Below, piece after piece: positions 43,721-53,807 of a stretch of DNA of 64,000 nucleotides. The notes under the pieces were generated by a model. It saw nothing but the letters and a program-made list of their open reading frames with translations, was not told the origin of the DNA and searched no databases. Source of the DNA: an uncultured Clostridium sp. (GTDB taxonomy: Bacteria > Bacillota > Clostridia > TANB77 > CAG-508). The stretch lies in assembly GCA_900553365.1 (NCBI GenBank), contig USDL01000003.1, positions 1-64,000 of the forward strand, written 5' to 3'. Numbering within the stretch: position 1 is the first letter of the stretch; every line of letters starts with the position of its first letter. The translations under genes and the position numbers were made by a program.

Positions 43721-44374
43721 TTTTAGCTCTTTTATAGTTTTTTTATAGTCATCTGAGTTTATTATACAGCTTCCTACTACCATTATGTCTACTCCTGCAT
43801 CTTTTAATATAGCTGCATTTTCAGTATTAATTCCTCCATCCGCTTCTATAAATGTTTCTAAATTATTTTGATATATATACTCTTTTAATTTTCTTATTTT
43901 TTCTATTGTTTCTGGGATTAGTTTTTGTCCTCCCTTTCCTGGCTCAACAGTCATCATTAAAAATAAGCTTAATTGTGGAAGAAATTCATAAATTTCCTCT
44001 ATTTTTGTTTTTGGTTTTATTGATAATCCACATTGTATATCATTTTCCTTAAGGTATTGTAAAGTTTTCTTTATTTCCTTTTTATCCTTAAATGCCTCAT
44101 AATGAATTGTTATAAAGTGTGGTTTTAGTTCTAAATATTGCTCTATGTATTCTTGCACATTTTCTACCATAAGATGTACATCTAATGGTATATTTGAAAT
44201 ATGTTTTATGCTATTTGCATAATCGTACATTAGTTCTGTTGTATTCTTTTCTACGAAATTGCCATCCATTACATCAATATGATAATAATCGGTTTTAGCA
44301 ACCTCTAAATCGTAAAAAGTTTTCATTGCATTTTCTTTATCTACATTTAAAATTGAAGTTGAAATTTCTACCAT
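43715..44374 (-). CDS. rpe: Ribulose-phosphate 3-epimerase family protein
   Basis: 219 residues, TIM barrel. Conserved HIDVMDGNFV (metal His/Asp), PLDVHLMVEN, MMTVEPGKGGQKL and EADGGINTENA. Epimerises ribulose-5-phosphate and xylulose-5-phosphate in the pentose phosphate pathway. The N-terminal STSIL and the short length fit, but closely related hexulose (allulose) phosphate epimerases cannot be excluded. Start at 44374 because AAAGGAGGAAGAAT precedes it. Confidence 0.88.
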   Translation of the reverse strand: MVEISTSILNVDKENAMKTFYDLEVAKTDYYHIDVMDGNFVEKNTTELMYDYANSIKHISNIPLDVHLMVENVQEYIEQYLELKPHFITIHYEAFKDKKEIKKTLQYLKENDIQCGLSIKPKTKIEEIYEFLPQLSLFLMMTVEPGKGGQKLIPETIEKIRKLKEYIYQNNLETFIEADGGINTENAAILKDAGVDIMVVGSCIINSDDYKKTIKELKK

Positions 44375-44442
44375 ATTCTTCCTCCTTTGTTTTATTGTAT
44401 AATAAATCAAACTAAATTGCAATGCATTTTATTATTTTTTTA

Positions 44443-44718
44443 TTATAAGTTCCATTGCACTATTGACACTATATCTGCTATATATTGGCCTAGTATTGGT
44501 ATATTTAGTTTTATTAATTTTTGTAATAAGTACACTATTATTGATGATATTATTGTTACACCAATTCCAATCCCTACTCCTCTTGATATTCCTGCTAATA
44601 GGTTTCTCTTTATTATTTCTTTCTTGCTTCCCATTAAGTAAGATATTTCCATTATGCCAGATTTATCAAGTTTTTCATTTAAGTTATCTATTTTTTTATT
44701 TATCTTTTTATTAAACAT
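44443..44718 (-). CDS. DUF5665-type small membrane protein
   Basis: 91 residues: basic N-terminus, GSKKEIIKRNLLAGISRGVG and one membrane segment (about 50-66), then LIKLNIPILGQYIADIV. This matches the DUF5665 pattern as I recall it. The ATG at 44716-44718 has no ribosome binding site and begins only 4 bases after the preceding terminator stem, which is odd. An internal ATG (residue 23) has none either. Confidence 0.6.
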   Translation of the reverse strand: MFNKKINKKIDNLNEKLDKSGIMEISYLMGSKKEIIKRNLLAGISRGVGIGIGVTIISSIIVYLLQKLIKLNIPILGQYIADIVSIVQWNL

Positions 44719-44721
44719 AAG

Positions 44722-44752
44722 AAAAACACCCTATTTTATTTTGGGTGTTTTT
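44722..44752 (-). terminator. Terminator of the UPF0182 gene
   Basis: 10-bp stem AAAAACACCC/GGGTGTTTTT with an 11-base AT loop, right after the UPF0182 stop and touching the start of the next gene. Confidence 0.85.
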
Positions 44753-44758
44753 CTGTTT

Positions 44759-47528
44759 TTATATACCTTGTTTATTGCTTTGGCTAACATTTTCTTGTTC
44801 CTGAGCTTTTTTATTTTGTTCTTCTTCATTTTTTAGCTTTTCTAATTCATTTATTAAGCTTTGCAACTTTTCTATATCTTGTCCTACAAGTGCCCAGTTA
44901 TTGCTCTTGTTTGATTCAGTTAAGTTATTGTTTGCTTTTATTATTTCGTCTATTAAGTCTTCTATATTTCCTGTTTCTATTTTTATACTTACAGCATCTT
45001 GTGATAATAGATTTGCTAAAGCTTCTCTTATATTATTTCCTATTGCAACTTTGTTGCCTGAAGCAACAATAACCTTTTTTAATATTGGTGATGTTTTATT
45101 TTCATTTTGCAGAACTTGGAATATTGGTTCTACATATAGTAAAGTATTGTTTACAGGAATTACTATAATATTTTTTTCGATTTTTGCTCCCATAACTTCT
45201 ATTGCATTTAATTCTGCTGATATTTTTTCATCCTGCTCAACTAATGTATCTAGTTGTAGAGTTCCAAGTATTGCAACATCTTTATTAAATTTATATAGTT
45301 TTAGCACCTTTTCCCCATTTTCATTGCATGAACCTACTAAGTAGCTATTAATATTTTGCTTTTCTGTTATTGTATATGGTATAACTAATCCTAATTTTTC
45401 TTTATCACTGTCTACTGTTTTTACAAGTGTATAATATGGTTTTATGTCTGTTCCTATTAATGTAGTTACTTTACTTGTATTTTCTTTTGCTGTATCCCAA
45501 ACATCATCTGACCTGTATAATACTTCTGGCTGTACTTCATGATATTGTTTTAATATATCTGCTTGAATATTGTATAAATATTCTGGATATACAAAATGTT
45601 TTGATATATCTTCTGGTATTTTTGCGTCTTTATCTTCAAATAGGCTTGGATACATTTTCCAATATGCCATTATTATTGGGTCTGTTCTATCTGTTATATA
45701 GAACTTCATTGTCCCATCATAGCTATCTACTATTACTTTTGCTGAGTTCCTTATGTAGTTTATTTTCTTTACTGTGCCATTGTCTTGAATTAAGTTTGTA
45801 ACTTGTGAATATGGATAACTATTTGATGTTGTGTAACAATCAATTACCCATACCATTTTCCCTGAATCTGTTATTACCATGTATGGATTTTCATCATATT
45901 GTAAATATGGTAAAACTTTTTTTACTCTTTGTAATATATTTCTTTTTATTATTATATTACTTTCAGAATTAATATTTGAAGAAAATGCAAGCTTTATTTT
46001 TCCTTCTTTTATTCCTAAAACTAATCTATCTAAGAAACCTAGTTGTATTCCTGCTTTTCCATTATATGTGTTGTAGCTATTGCTTGTACTAGTTAGAGGG
46101 TAATCATATTCTGTTTTTTCATTTTTATTTGTGGCAATTACCTCATTTGTTTGTAAGCCAAAATAAATTCTTGGTTCTTTTATTCTTATATTCTCATCTG
46201 TATCTACAAAGTTGCTCTTTATATACTTTAATGCTCCTATCTCTGAAGTTGTTGAAGCAGATGTTATTATTGCTCCATATCCATGTGTATATTCATGCAT
46301 TTTATTGTTATAAGTTCTTGTTTCATTACTTATTATTTCGCGTGGGCTTACATATACTAAAGTTTCTTTTCCATCTACATCATACACTCCTACACCGTGT
46401 TGAATCAAAAGTGTAAAAGCCTAAGCTTGTTTGATGTTCTTCTAAGTGTGATAATACCCTTGTTTTATTGTATATATTGATATTATCTACAACGTTTTCA
46501 TTTTGTTGAATATCATTTGCTGTTATAGTTCCTGTATTTTGTAAGTCGATTTCCTCTATATTTATATCATAAGCTTGTTTTGTATATTTAATATTTTCAG
46601 CAATATAGTTTTTTTGGTTATCTAATTCATTTCTTTTTACATAAGTAACATCTACTAATATTACTACTAAAAATAGCACAACTAGATAAATTGGTATTTG
46701 TAAAACTGCATAGCAAGCTTTTCTATATTCTTGCTTTCTGGTTTTTATTAATGCTCTTATTGCATTTATTACTATAAATACTGAGAAGATAATATATCCC
46801 CATTTTTTTATTGTTACATCTATAAAACCTGCACCATAAAGTGATGTACCGTTTTGAGTTGTAGTAAATTTACCCAATACAATTTCTTGGACTGTAATTA
46901 TTGATAATATTGAAATTGCAAGTAGTATTAAAAATATATTTGTTACAATTTGTTTTATAAAAGTATTCTTTTTTAGTGTATCCATATTTATGCCTTGATT
47001 AAAAAATTTATGAAAACATATTACATAATATACTGTTATATGTAAACACATTACTGCCATTACAATTATAAAACTATATAGTATTGCCTCGATAAATGGC
47101 TTTTGGAACACATAATATCCAATATCTAGATTAAATACTGGCTCTGTTCTTGCAAAAAAAGTTCTATTAAAGAAAAGTATTGCTTTTTCTGTAATTGTGC
47201 CTGAAAATATTAATCCTGCAATGGTTGCATAAGCAAAAGATATTGATTTATTAGGAAGTTTTGGCATTTCTTTTTTATCTTCATTGAAAAACTTTTTTAG
47301 TCCTTTTTTTACAAAAGCTGTTGTTATATAGCTTAATAAATATATGATTGCAAAACTTGCTAAAAACACATAAGTTCTTTGTTTTAAATTGTGTTTAAAT
47401 ATTTCCAAATATTGTTCTCCTATGCTTAGAATCTGTAGGTATTCTCCTCTTATGTTTATAATACTATATATTGCAAATATTATAAGAAATAAAATTACAA
47501 ATATCTCTCTTTTCCTTATTTTTTTCAT
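44759..47528 (-). CDS. UPF0182-family large membrane protein, needing a +1 shift at CGG
   Basis: UPF0182 proteins have about seven N-terminal membrane segments and a large extracytoplasmic domain; function is unknown. The first frame (from 47528) covers the membrane part and SLGFYTFDST, meets CGG at 46395-46397 and would stop at TGA four codons later. Skipping the C gives FDSTGVGVYDVDGKETLVYV followed by SPREI and EYTHGYGAI, the family motifs, down to 44759. The repaired length is 922 residues, usual for UPF0182. Both halves are intact. TTGGAGGTTTA precedes the ATG, 12 bases after ftsY. Confidence 0.87.
46394..46397 (-). other. CGG +1 frameshift site in the UPF0182 gene
   Basis: Minus-strand ACA CGG TGT becomes ACA (C) GGT GTA. 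Confidence 0.87.
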
Positions 47529-47540
47529 TTAAACCTCCAA

Positions 47541-48446
47541 TTATATTATTGCATCCACAAATTCTTGTGAATTGAATACCTCCATATCATCTATCTTTTC
47601 TCCTACACCAACGAATTTTACTGGTATAGAATTTTCGTTTACTATTCCTACTACTACTCCACCTTTAGCTGTACCATCTAATTTTGTAAGTATTAGTCCT
47701 GTTATTGGTACTACTTCTTTAAATGCTTTTACTTGTATAATTGCATTTTGCCCAGTTGTTGCGTCTATTACCATTAGGGTTTCTTTTGAAGCTTCTGGTA
47801 ATTCTTTTTCTATTACTTTACCTATTTTTAATAGCTCGTCCATTAGATATTTTTTAGTGTGTAATCTTCCTGCTGTGTCACATATTAATACATCCGCATT
47901 TTTTTCTTTTACAATTCTTATAGCGTCAAATACAACTGCTGCTGGGTCTGAGCCTTCTTGCCTTTTTACTATGTCAACACCTGCACGATTTGCCCAAATT
48001 TCAAGTTGTTCCACTGCTGCTGCTCTAAATGTATCTGCTGCTGCTACTACTACTTTTTTTCCTTGTTTTTTTAAGTTATTTGCAATTTTTCCAATCGAAG
48101 TTGTTTTTCCTACTCCATTTACTCCAACTACTAAAATAACTGCTGGAGATGTTTTTAATTCTAGTCCATTTGGTACTTTATCTAATATTGCCTGCATTTC
48201 CTCTTTTAAAGCAGTTTTTACGCCTTCTTCATCTGTTATTTTTTCTAGTTTTATTCTATTTCTCAATTTTGATATAATTTCTGTTGCTGTTTCTACTCCA
48301 ATATCAGACATTATTAAGATTTCTTCTAGCTCATCTAATAACTCTTCATCTACTTTTCTAAAGTTACTAAAAACACTATTTATCTTATCATTTAGTGAAT
48401 CACGTGTTTTTCCTAATCCTTGTTTTAATTTATCGAAAAATCCCAT
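47541..48446 (-). CDS. ftsY: Signal recognition particle receptor FtsY
   Basis: 301 residues: short N-domain (1-90) and G-domain with GVNGVGKTTSIGKIA (P-loop), DTFRAAAVEQL, DTAGRLH and TKLDGTAKGG motifs. The GTPase docks ribosome-SRP complexes at the membrane. The acidic A-domain of enterobacteria is absent, as is normal in Firmicutes. Downstream in the rlmN-prpC-prkC run, followed 12 bases later by the UPF0182 gene. Confidence 0.97.
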   Translation of the reverse strand: MGFFDKLKQGLGKTRDSLNDKINSVFSNFRKVDEELLDELEEILIMSDIGVETATEIISKLRNRIKLEKITDEEGVKTALKEEMQAILDKVPNGLELKTSPAVILVVGVNGVGKTTSIGKIANNLKKQGKKVVVAAADTFRAAAVEQLEIWANRAGVDIVKRQEGSDPAAVVFDAIRIVKEKNADVLICDTAGRLHTKKYLMDELLKIGKVIEKELPEASKETLMVIDATTGQNAIIQVKAFKEVVPITGLILTKLDGTAKGGVVVGIVNENSIPVKFVGVGEKIDDMEVFNSQEFVDAII

Positions 48447-48470
48447 GTTAATCTCCTTTTATTGTTTTTT

Positions 48471-48491
48471 GGGGCGTATGCTATACGCCCC
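48471..48491. repeat. GC-rich hairpin between prkC and ftsY
   Basis: GGGGCGTAT/ATACGCCCC, loop of three bases. Unusually GC-rich for this DNA. No T-tract follows on the minus strand, so it is not an ordinary terminator for prkC; perhaps an mRNA processing or stability element. Confidence 0.6.
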
Positions 48492-48514
48492 TTAAGTTAT
48501 TCTCTTATAAATTT

Positions 48515-50509
48515 TTAAGGAATGTTTATTGTTGTTTGTGCATTTAAGTTTAAGTCTTTTCTTGCTTTTACAGTTCCATCTATCTTAACTGTAATTCTTA
48601 CTGTTCCTTCTCCATCAAAGCCTACTGTAACATTGGTTAAGTCTTCACTAACATCCTTTGATTCTACTTGTACATCATCTACTAAAACTACCAATTTTAC
48701 TTTGCTTGGCTGATTTGCTAAAACTTCTTTTTCTACTTCCTTTTCTTCTCCTGTTTCTGGATCTTTTATTTTTTCTTTAATTTTCTTATATGTTGGTTCA
48801 TATCCTGTAAGGCTTGCAACATTAATATTTATTGTTCCATGTACCATTGCTTGATATTCATTTATTGTTATTGTTATTTCTGAGTTTTTACTTACCATAC
48901 TTTTTGCTGATATGTTTTGACCTACTACTCCATTGCCTTTACTTGAGTCTTTTATTTTATCGGTTCTTATCCATTTTAGCTTTGCTTCTGCAATTTTTGC
49001 TTTTGCTTCATCTTCTGAAAGTCCTTTTAAATCTGGTACTTCTACTTGTTCTATTCCTAAACTTGCTTTTACTTTTACTTTGCTTCCTACTAGAATTTCT
49101 TCTCCTTCTTGTTTATCTTGTTCAATTATTATTCCTGCTTCAACTTCATCACTATATTCTTCTTCTAGTTCCATTTCTAAGCCTAATTCTTTTAATTCTT
49201 TTCTTGCTTCATCCTTTGTTTTGCCTACTAATTTTGTAACTTTTACAAGTTCTTGACCTTTGCTTATTATAACATTTATTGTGCTTCCCTCTTTTACTGT
49301 AAATGCAAAATTTTCTTGGTATTTTGGGTCTTGTGATATTATTTTTCCTTCTGGAACTTCTGGATCATATTTTTCTTCTTGAATTTTTACTGTAATTTTT
49401 GATTCTGCAACTTTTGCTTTTGCCTCATCAAATGTTAAGCCTACAAGCTTTGGTAATGCAACATCTTTTGGTTGTTTTGAGTTAAGAACTCCTAGTGTTA
49501 TAGCTATTGTTGAAATAAATACTATTAAAAATATAATTCCAATTAATGCTGCTTTTACAAATTTATGCTCTTCTAAAAATCTATTAAATTTTGCAAATTT
49601 TCCTTCTTTTGCTCTTTTGGCAGTTCCAGTTCCTTCTTTCTTGCTTGGTTCTGTATCTTCTGCAACTCTAGATACTCCAATTTCTGGATTTTTTATGATT
49701 CTATCTAAATCTTCAATCATTTCTGTTGCTGAACTGTATCTTTGATTTGGATCTTTTTGCATTGCTTTCATGATTAAGTTATTTAAACTTTGTGGAATAG
49801 CTGGATTTAGAACTATTGGTTCTATTGGTTTTTCTTGCATGTGTTTTAATGCTACTGATACTGGTGTATCAGCATCAAAAGGTACTCTTCCTGTTACCAT
49901 TTCATATAGCACAACTCCTAGAGAATAAAGGTCTGATTTTGCATCTGTATATCCTCCACGTGCATGTTCTGGTGAGAAATAGTGTACTGAACCTATTGTT
50001 GTTCCAAAGGCTGTGATTGTTGAGTTTGATACTGCTTTTGCAATTCCAAAATCAGTTACTTTTGCTGTTCCATCTTCTGTTATTATTATATTATGTGGTT
50101 TTATATCTCTATGAATTATGTTGTTTTTATGTGCTGTTTCTAGGGCCTGAGCTATTTGTTTTGCTATTTTTACAGACCATTTCCAGCCCATTCTTCCATC
50201 TTCAACAATTATTTCTTTTAGAGTTTTGCCTTTTATTAATTCCATTACAATATAATATAAACTACCTTCTTTGCCAACATCATAAACTGATACAATATTA
50301 GGATGTGTAAGGCTTGCTGCTGATTCTGCCTCTGTATTAAATCTTTTTATGAATTCATTATCTGTTGTATATTCTTCTCTTAAAACTTTTACTGCTACAT
50401 ATCTTTTTAATACTAAATCTCTAGCCTTATATACTGTTGCCATTCCTCCGCTTCCTATTTTTTCTATAAGTTCATATCTACTTCCAAGTACTTTCCCTTC
50501 TACATTCAT
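48515..50509 (-). CDS. prkC: PASTA-domain Ser/Thr protein kinase
   Basis: 664 residues. Hanks-type kinase (about 10-275: GSGGMATVYKARD, VAVKVL, HRDIKPHNIIIT, DFGIAKA), a basic juxtamembrane stretch, one membrane segment (about 318-342), three extracellular PASTA repeats (about 350-555) and an extra C-terminal beta-rich domain of about 100 residues. It senses muropeptides/lipid II and controls growth, division and germination. Paired with its phosphatase PrpC 40 bases upstream. Confidence 0.96.
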   Translation of the reverse strand: MNVEGKVLGSRYELIEKIGSGGMATVYKARDLVLKRYVAVKVLREEYTTDNEFIKRFNTEAESAASLTHPNIVSVYDVGKEGSLYYIVMELIKGKTLKEIIVEDGRMGWKWSVKIAKQIAQALETAHKNNIIHRDIKPHNIIITEDGTAKVTDFGIAKAVSNSTITAFGTTIGSVHYFSPEHARGGYTDAKSDLYSLGVVLYEMVTGRVPFDADTPVSVALKHMQEKPIEPIVLNPAIPQSLNNLIMKAMQKDPNQRYSSATEMIEDLDRIIKNPEIGVSRVAEDTEPSKKEGTGTAKRAKEGKFAKFNRFLEEHKFVKAALIGIIFLIVFISTIAITLGVLNSKQPKDVALPKLVGLTFDEAKAKVAESKITVKIQEEKYDPEVPEGKIISQDPKYQENFAFTVKEGSTINVIISKGQELVKVTKLVGKTKDEARKELKELGLEMELEEEYSDEVEAGIIIEQDKQEGEEILVGSKVKVKASLGIEQVEVPDLKGLSEDEAKAKIAEAKLKWIRTDKIKDSSKGNGVVGQNISAKSMVSKNSEITITINEYQAMVHGTININVASLTGYEPTYKKIKEKIKDPETGEEKEVEKEVLANQPSKVKLVVLVDDVQVESKDVSEDLTNVTVGFDGEGTVRITVKIDGTVKARKDLNLNAQTTINIP

Positions 50510-50549
50510 TTTTTTATCATTCCTTTCATGAGATAATTAATGTTTTTGC

Positions 50550-51281
50550 TTAATTTACAATTATAATGGTTGTAATATTATCATATCCACCTAATTGTTT
50601 TGCTTTATTTATTAAATTTTTTGTTGCATTTGGAATATCTTGTGTAATTATATTATATATTTCTTGTTCTGCTATCATATTTGTTAGTCCATCTGAGCAA
50701 ATTAAAATTATATCATTTGGATTAAAACCTTTAACCATAATATCTGGTTCAATTTCTGGCTCACATCCTAATGCTTTCATTAGCATGTTCTTTTTTGGGT
50801 GATGAATTGCCTCTTCTTTAGTTATTGTTCCATCTTTTATCAATTTCTGTACATAACTATGGTCGGTTGTTATTTTTCTCATAATCCCTTGTCTTATTCT
50901 ATAAATTCTACTATCTCCAATATGGCCGATAAATGCTCTATTATTATATATTAAGCATACTTCAACAGTAGTACCCATTTGTTCTAATTCTTTTTCTTCT
51001 CTTGATTTTTCATATACTATTTTGTTAGATTCTTGCATTGCATTTTTTATTAATTCCATTAATTCTTCTTTTGTGTATTGTTTTTTATCTTCGAAATTCT
51101 TTTTTATGTATTCGGCTACTCCTATACAGGCTAAGCGACTTGCTATTTCTCCTCCTGTATATCCTCCCATACCGTCTGCTAATATGCATAATTTATAATT
51201 GTCATTTTCCTCCGATATATAGTAAGCATCTTGATTTATTTGTCTTACCATACCTATATCTGTATCAGCATATATTCTCAT
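50550..51281 (-). CDS. prpC: PP2C-type Ser/Thr phosphatase
   Basis: 243 residues. PPM-family metal-binding residues in ADTDIGMVRQINQD, ADGMGGYTGGEIAS, GHIGDSRIYR and CSDGLTNM. Dephosphorylates PrkC and its targets. Its ATG overlaps the rlmN TGA (ATGA), so the two are translationally coupled, which means its synthesis partly depends on ribosomes that pass the rlmN frameshift site. Confidence 0.96.
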   Translation of the reverse strand: MRIYADTDIGMVRQINQDAYYISEENDNYKLCILADGMGGYTGGEIASRLACIGVAEYIKKNFEDKKQYTKEELMELIKNAMQESNKIVYEKSREEKELEQMGTTVEVCLIYNNRAFIGHIGDSRIYRIRQGIMRKITTDHSYVQKLIKDGTITKEEAIHHPKKNMLMKALGCEPEIEPDIMVKGFNPNDIILICSDGLTNMIAEQEIYNIITQDIPNATKNLINKAKQLGGYDNITTIIIVN

Positions 51282-52310
51282 TTACTCACCTCTTTTTTTC
51301 TAAGTTGTCCACATGCTGCATCTATATCTGAGCCTAGTTCTCTTCTTACAGTTGCAACTATTCCCTTTGAATTCAAATAATCTCTAAATTTCATAATATT
51401 CTCATTACTACTTTTTGTAAATTTGCCATCTTCAATTTTATTTATTGGTATTAAATTTACATGACATAACATTCCCTTTAGTAATTCTGCAAGCTCTTTT
51501 GCATCTTGAATATTATCATTATTGTCCTTTGCTAACGCATATTCAAATGATATTCTTCTGTTTGTTTTCTCTATATAATATTTACACGCCTTTATTAACT
51601 CTTGAATGTTGTATAAATTATTTACTGGCATCATTTTGCTTCTTTTCTCGTTTGAGCTACTATGAAGTGATATTGATAATGTGCATTGTATATTCTCATC
51701 TGCTAATTTATATATATTAGGTACTAATCCACTTGTTGAAATGCTTATATGCCTTGCTCCCATATTTATTCCTTTAGGATTATTTAGTATTCTTATTGCT
51801 TTCATTACATTATCATAATTATCTAATGGTTCTCCTATCCCCATAAATACTAAATTTGAAATATGTATTTTTTCGTCTCTTTCAATGGCTAGTAACTGTT
51901 CTACAATTTCTCCTGCCTCTAAACTTCGTGCAAATTTTACACCTGTTGATGCACAAAATTTACAACCCATTTTGCATCCCACCTGTGATGATACACATAT
52001 TGTTTTTCCGTATTTATATTCCATCAATACAGATTCTATTGCATTGTTATCAAGAATATCAAATAGATATTTTTTTGTTCCATCTTTTGATACTTGTTTT
52101 GTTATAATTTTAAATGTATGTAAATCAAATTGCTCTTTTAGCTTCTCTCTTAAGGCTTGTGATAAATTCGTCATTTCATCAAAACTTGTAACATTTTCTT
52201 TATATATCCAAGAAAAAATTTGCTCTGCCCTATATTTCTTTTCTCCGTAGTTCTTCAAGTTTTTCTTTTAGTTCTTCTAAATCGTAATTTTTTATATTTT
52301 CTTTTAACAT
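51278..52310 (-). CDS. rlmN: Dual-specificity RNA methyltransferase RlmN, needing a +1 shift at CGG
   Basis: Radical-SAM enzyme that makes m2A at 23S A2503 and tRNA A37. The core is intact: CKMGCKFCAST (4Fe-4S cysteines), GIGEPLDNYDNV, SLHSSSNEKR and the second catalytic Cys in AACGQL. GAAGGAATTAT precedes the ATG at 52310. It gives MLKENIKNYDLEELKEKLEE then L, meets CGG (52245-52247), and the zero frame stops 5 codons later. Skipping the C gives EELGEKKYRAEQIFSWIYK, the RlmN N-terminal motif with its conserved Gly. The repaired length is 343, normal. Without the N-terminal part the gene would lack the accessory domain. Confidence 0.92.
52244..52247 (-). other. CGG +1 frameshift site in rlmN
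   Basis: Minus-strand CTA CGG AGA becomes CTA (C) GGA GAA, at codon 22. The zero frame continues AGA AAA GAA ATA TAG. Confidence 0.88.
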
Positions 52311-52344
52311 ATAATTCCTTCTATTTTTAAAATTTTACGAATAT

Positions 52345-52373
52345 ATTGTACCATATATCTAAAATTTATACAA
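52345..52373 (-). promoter_or_regulatory. Promoter of the rlmN-prpC-prkC operon
   Basis: Minus-strand TTGTAT (52368-52373), 17-bp spacer, TACAAT (52345-52350) with TGG before it (extended -10), 34 bases before the ATG. It supports the rlmN start at 52310. Confidence 0.8.
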
Positions 52374-52386
52374 GTTAAAAAGCAAT

Positions 52387-52412
52387 AAAAAATCCGCTTT
52401 TGCGGATTTTTT
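52387..52412 (-). terminator. Terminator of the type IV pilus operon
   Basis: 11-bp stem AAAAAATCCGC/GCGGATTTTTT with loop TTTT, 20 bases beyond the pilC stop. Confidence 0.93.
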
Positions 52413-52432
52413 ATTTATATTTTTAATTACCT

Positions 52433-53779
52433 TTAGGTATATTTGTCTAACATCCAGCCACCCATGTATACTTGAATTAATGGTACTATAACTACTAAAA
52501 CTACAAATATTAAAACCAATCCTACAAATATTTGTACTATTTGTGGTAATACTTTTATTACTTTTTGTATTATATTGTCTATATCTATTTGCATATAGCT
52601 ATTTAATTTTTCCATCATTTCAGTTAGGTCTGTTTGCATACCTATTTTTAGCATTTCTGTTATCATTGGTGTTGATAATCCTGATTTTTCGAATGGTTCT
52701 ATCCAGCTTTGACCTATTAATATGTTATTTATTGCTGATTCAATTAATGATAACATAACTGAATTGTTTGTAATATTTCTACTAGTTTCCAAAGCTTCCT
52801 GTATTCTTAATCCATTTTTTAAGTTTAATAATATTGATTGAACTAGTCTTGAAAAATCTATTGCATATATTAGCTTACCAAATATAGGCATTGTATATTT
52901 AAAATAGTGATATTTATATTTTCCTTGTGGAGTCCTTATATAAGCTATGATTGAAACCACTATTGCTGCTATAATTACAACTGGTATATACCATATTTTT
53001 GCTACTGCATTTATTAAATTTGAAAACCACAATGTTAATGCAGGCAATTTGGCATCTGAACCAAAACTCTTAAATACATTTTGAATCATTGGTACTGATA
53101 TAATTGTTCCTACTACTGCCAAAACCATTAATACTACGAATTGTACCAAGTTTGGTATTAATATTTCCCTTAGCTTTTTATTCATTGCTTCTGTATCTTC
53201 AAGGTATTTTACTGCTTGCTCTAATGCATTTGTAAGCGAACCTGATAATTCACCTACTTTAATCATATTTATGTATATTGGAGGAAATATAGAGCTATAG
53301 TACTCCATTGTTGTATACATGTTTTCTCCTGCTTCTACTCCAAGCAATATATCCTCTACTATTATTCTAAGTGTTTGGTTTTCTATTGTTTCTATAACTG
53401 TTGTTAAAGCATGTATGTTATTAAAATTTGCTTTTTTCAAAAGATAAAAGTTTTCTGTAAATACCAATATGTCTCTCTTTTTTATAGCTTTATGCTTTTG
53501 CATAGTGTCTTTCATTCTTCTAAACCAGTTATCTTTTTTGTTCATACTTTTTTCAATTTGTTCTGCTCTAACTTGTTTTAAAACACTATTATTTGCTTCA
53601 ATGTTTCTTTTTTGCTTATTAATATTTTTATTAGCTTTAACATTAATTGATACCACGGAAATTGGATACAAGTCATTATTTTTTAACTTCTTCAATAAGG
53701 CATATTTATTTGGTGCATCTATTCTGTTTTCTACAACATCTCCTGCCTTTGTTGCGGCTCTATACTTGTATATAGGCAT
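52433..53779 (-). CDS. pilC: Type IV pilus inner-membrane platform protein PilC
   Basis: 448 residues. An N-terminal cytoplasmic extension (1-95, PIYKYRAATKAGDVVENRID) is followed by two GspF domains (about 110-230 and 310-430) with three membrane segments, and the motifs GVEAGENMYTTMEYY and MIKVGELSGSLTNALEQ. It couples the PilB and PilT motors to pilin insertion. Last gene of the pilus operon. Confidence 0.95.
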   Translation of the reverse strand: MPIYKYRAATKAGDVVENRIDAPNKYALLKKLKNNDLYPISVVSINVKANKNINKQKRNIEANNSVLKQVRAEQIEKSMNKKDNWFRRMKDTMQKHKAIKKRDILVFTENFYLLKKANFNNIHALTTVIETIENQTLRIIVEDILLGVEAGENMYTTMEYYSSIFPPIYINMIKVGELSGSLTNALEQAVKYLEDTEAMNKKLREILIPNLVQFVVLMVLAVVGTIISVPMIQNVFKSFGSDAKLPALTLWFSNLINAVAKIWYIPVVIIAAIVVSIIAYIRTPQGKYKYHYFKYTMPIFGKLIYAIDFSRLVQSILLNLKNGLRIQEALETSRNITNNSVMLSLIESAINNILIGQSWIEPFEKSGLSTPMITEMLKIGMQTDLTEMMEKLNSYMQIDIDNIIQKVIKVLPQIVQIFVGLVLIFVVLVVIVPLIQVYMGGWMLDKYT

Positions 53780-53807
53780 ATATTTTCCCTCCGTTCTAAT
53801 GAATACT

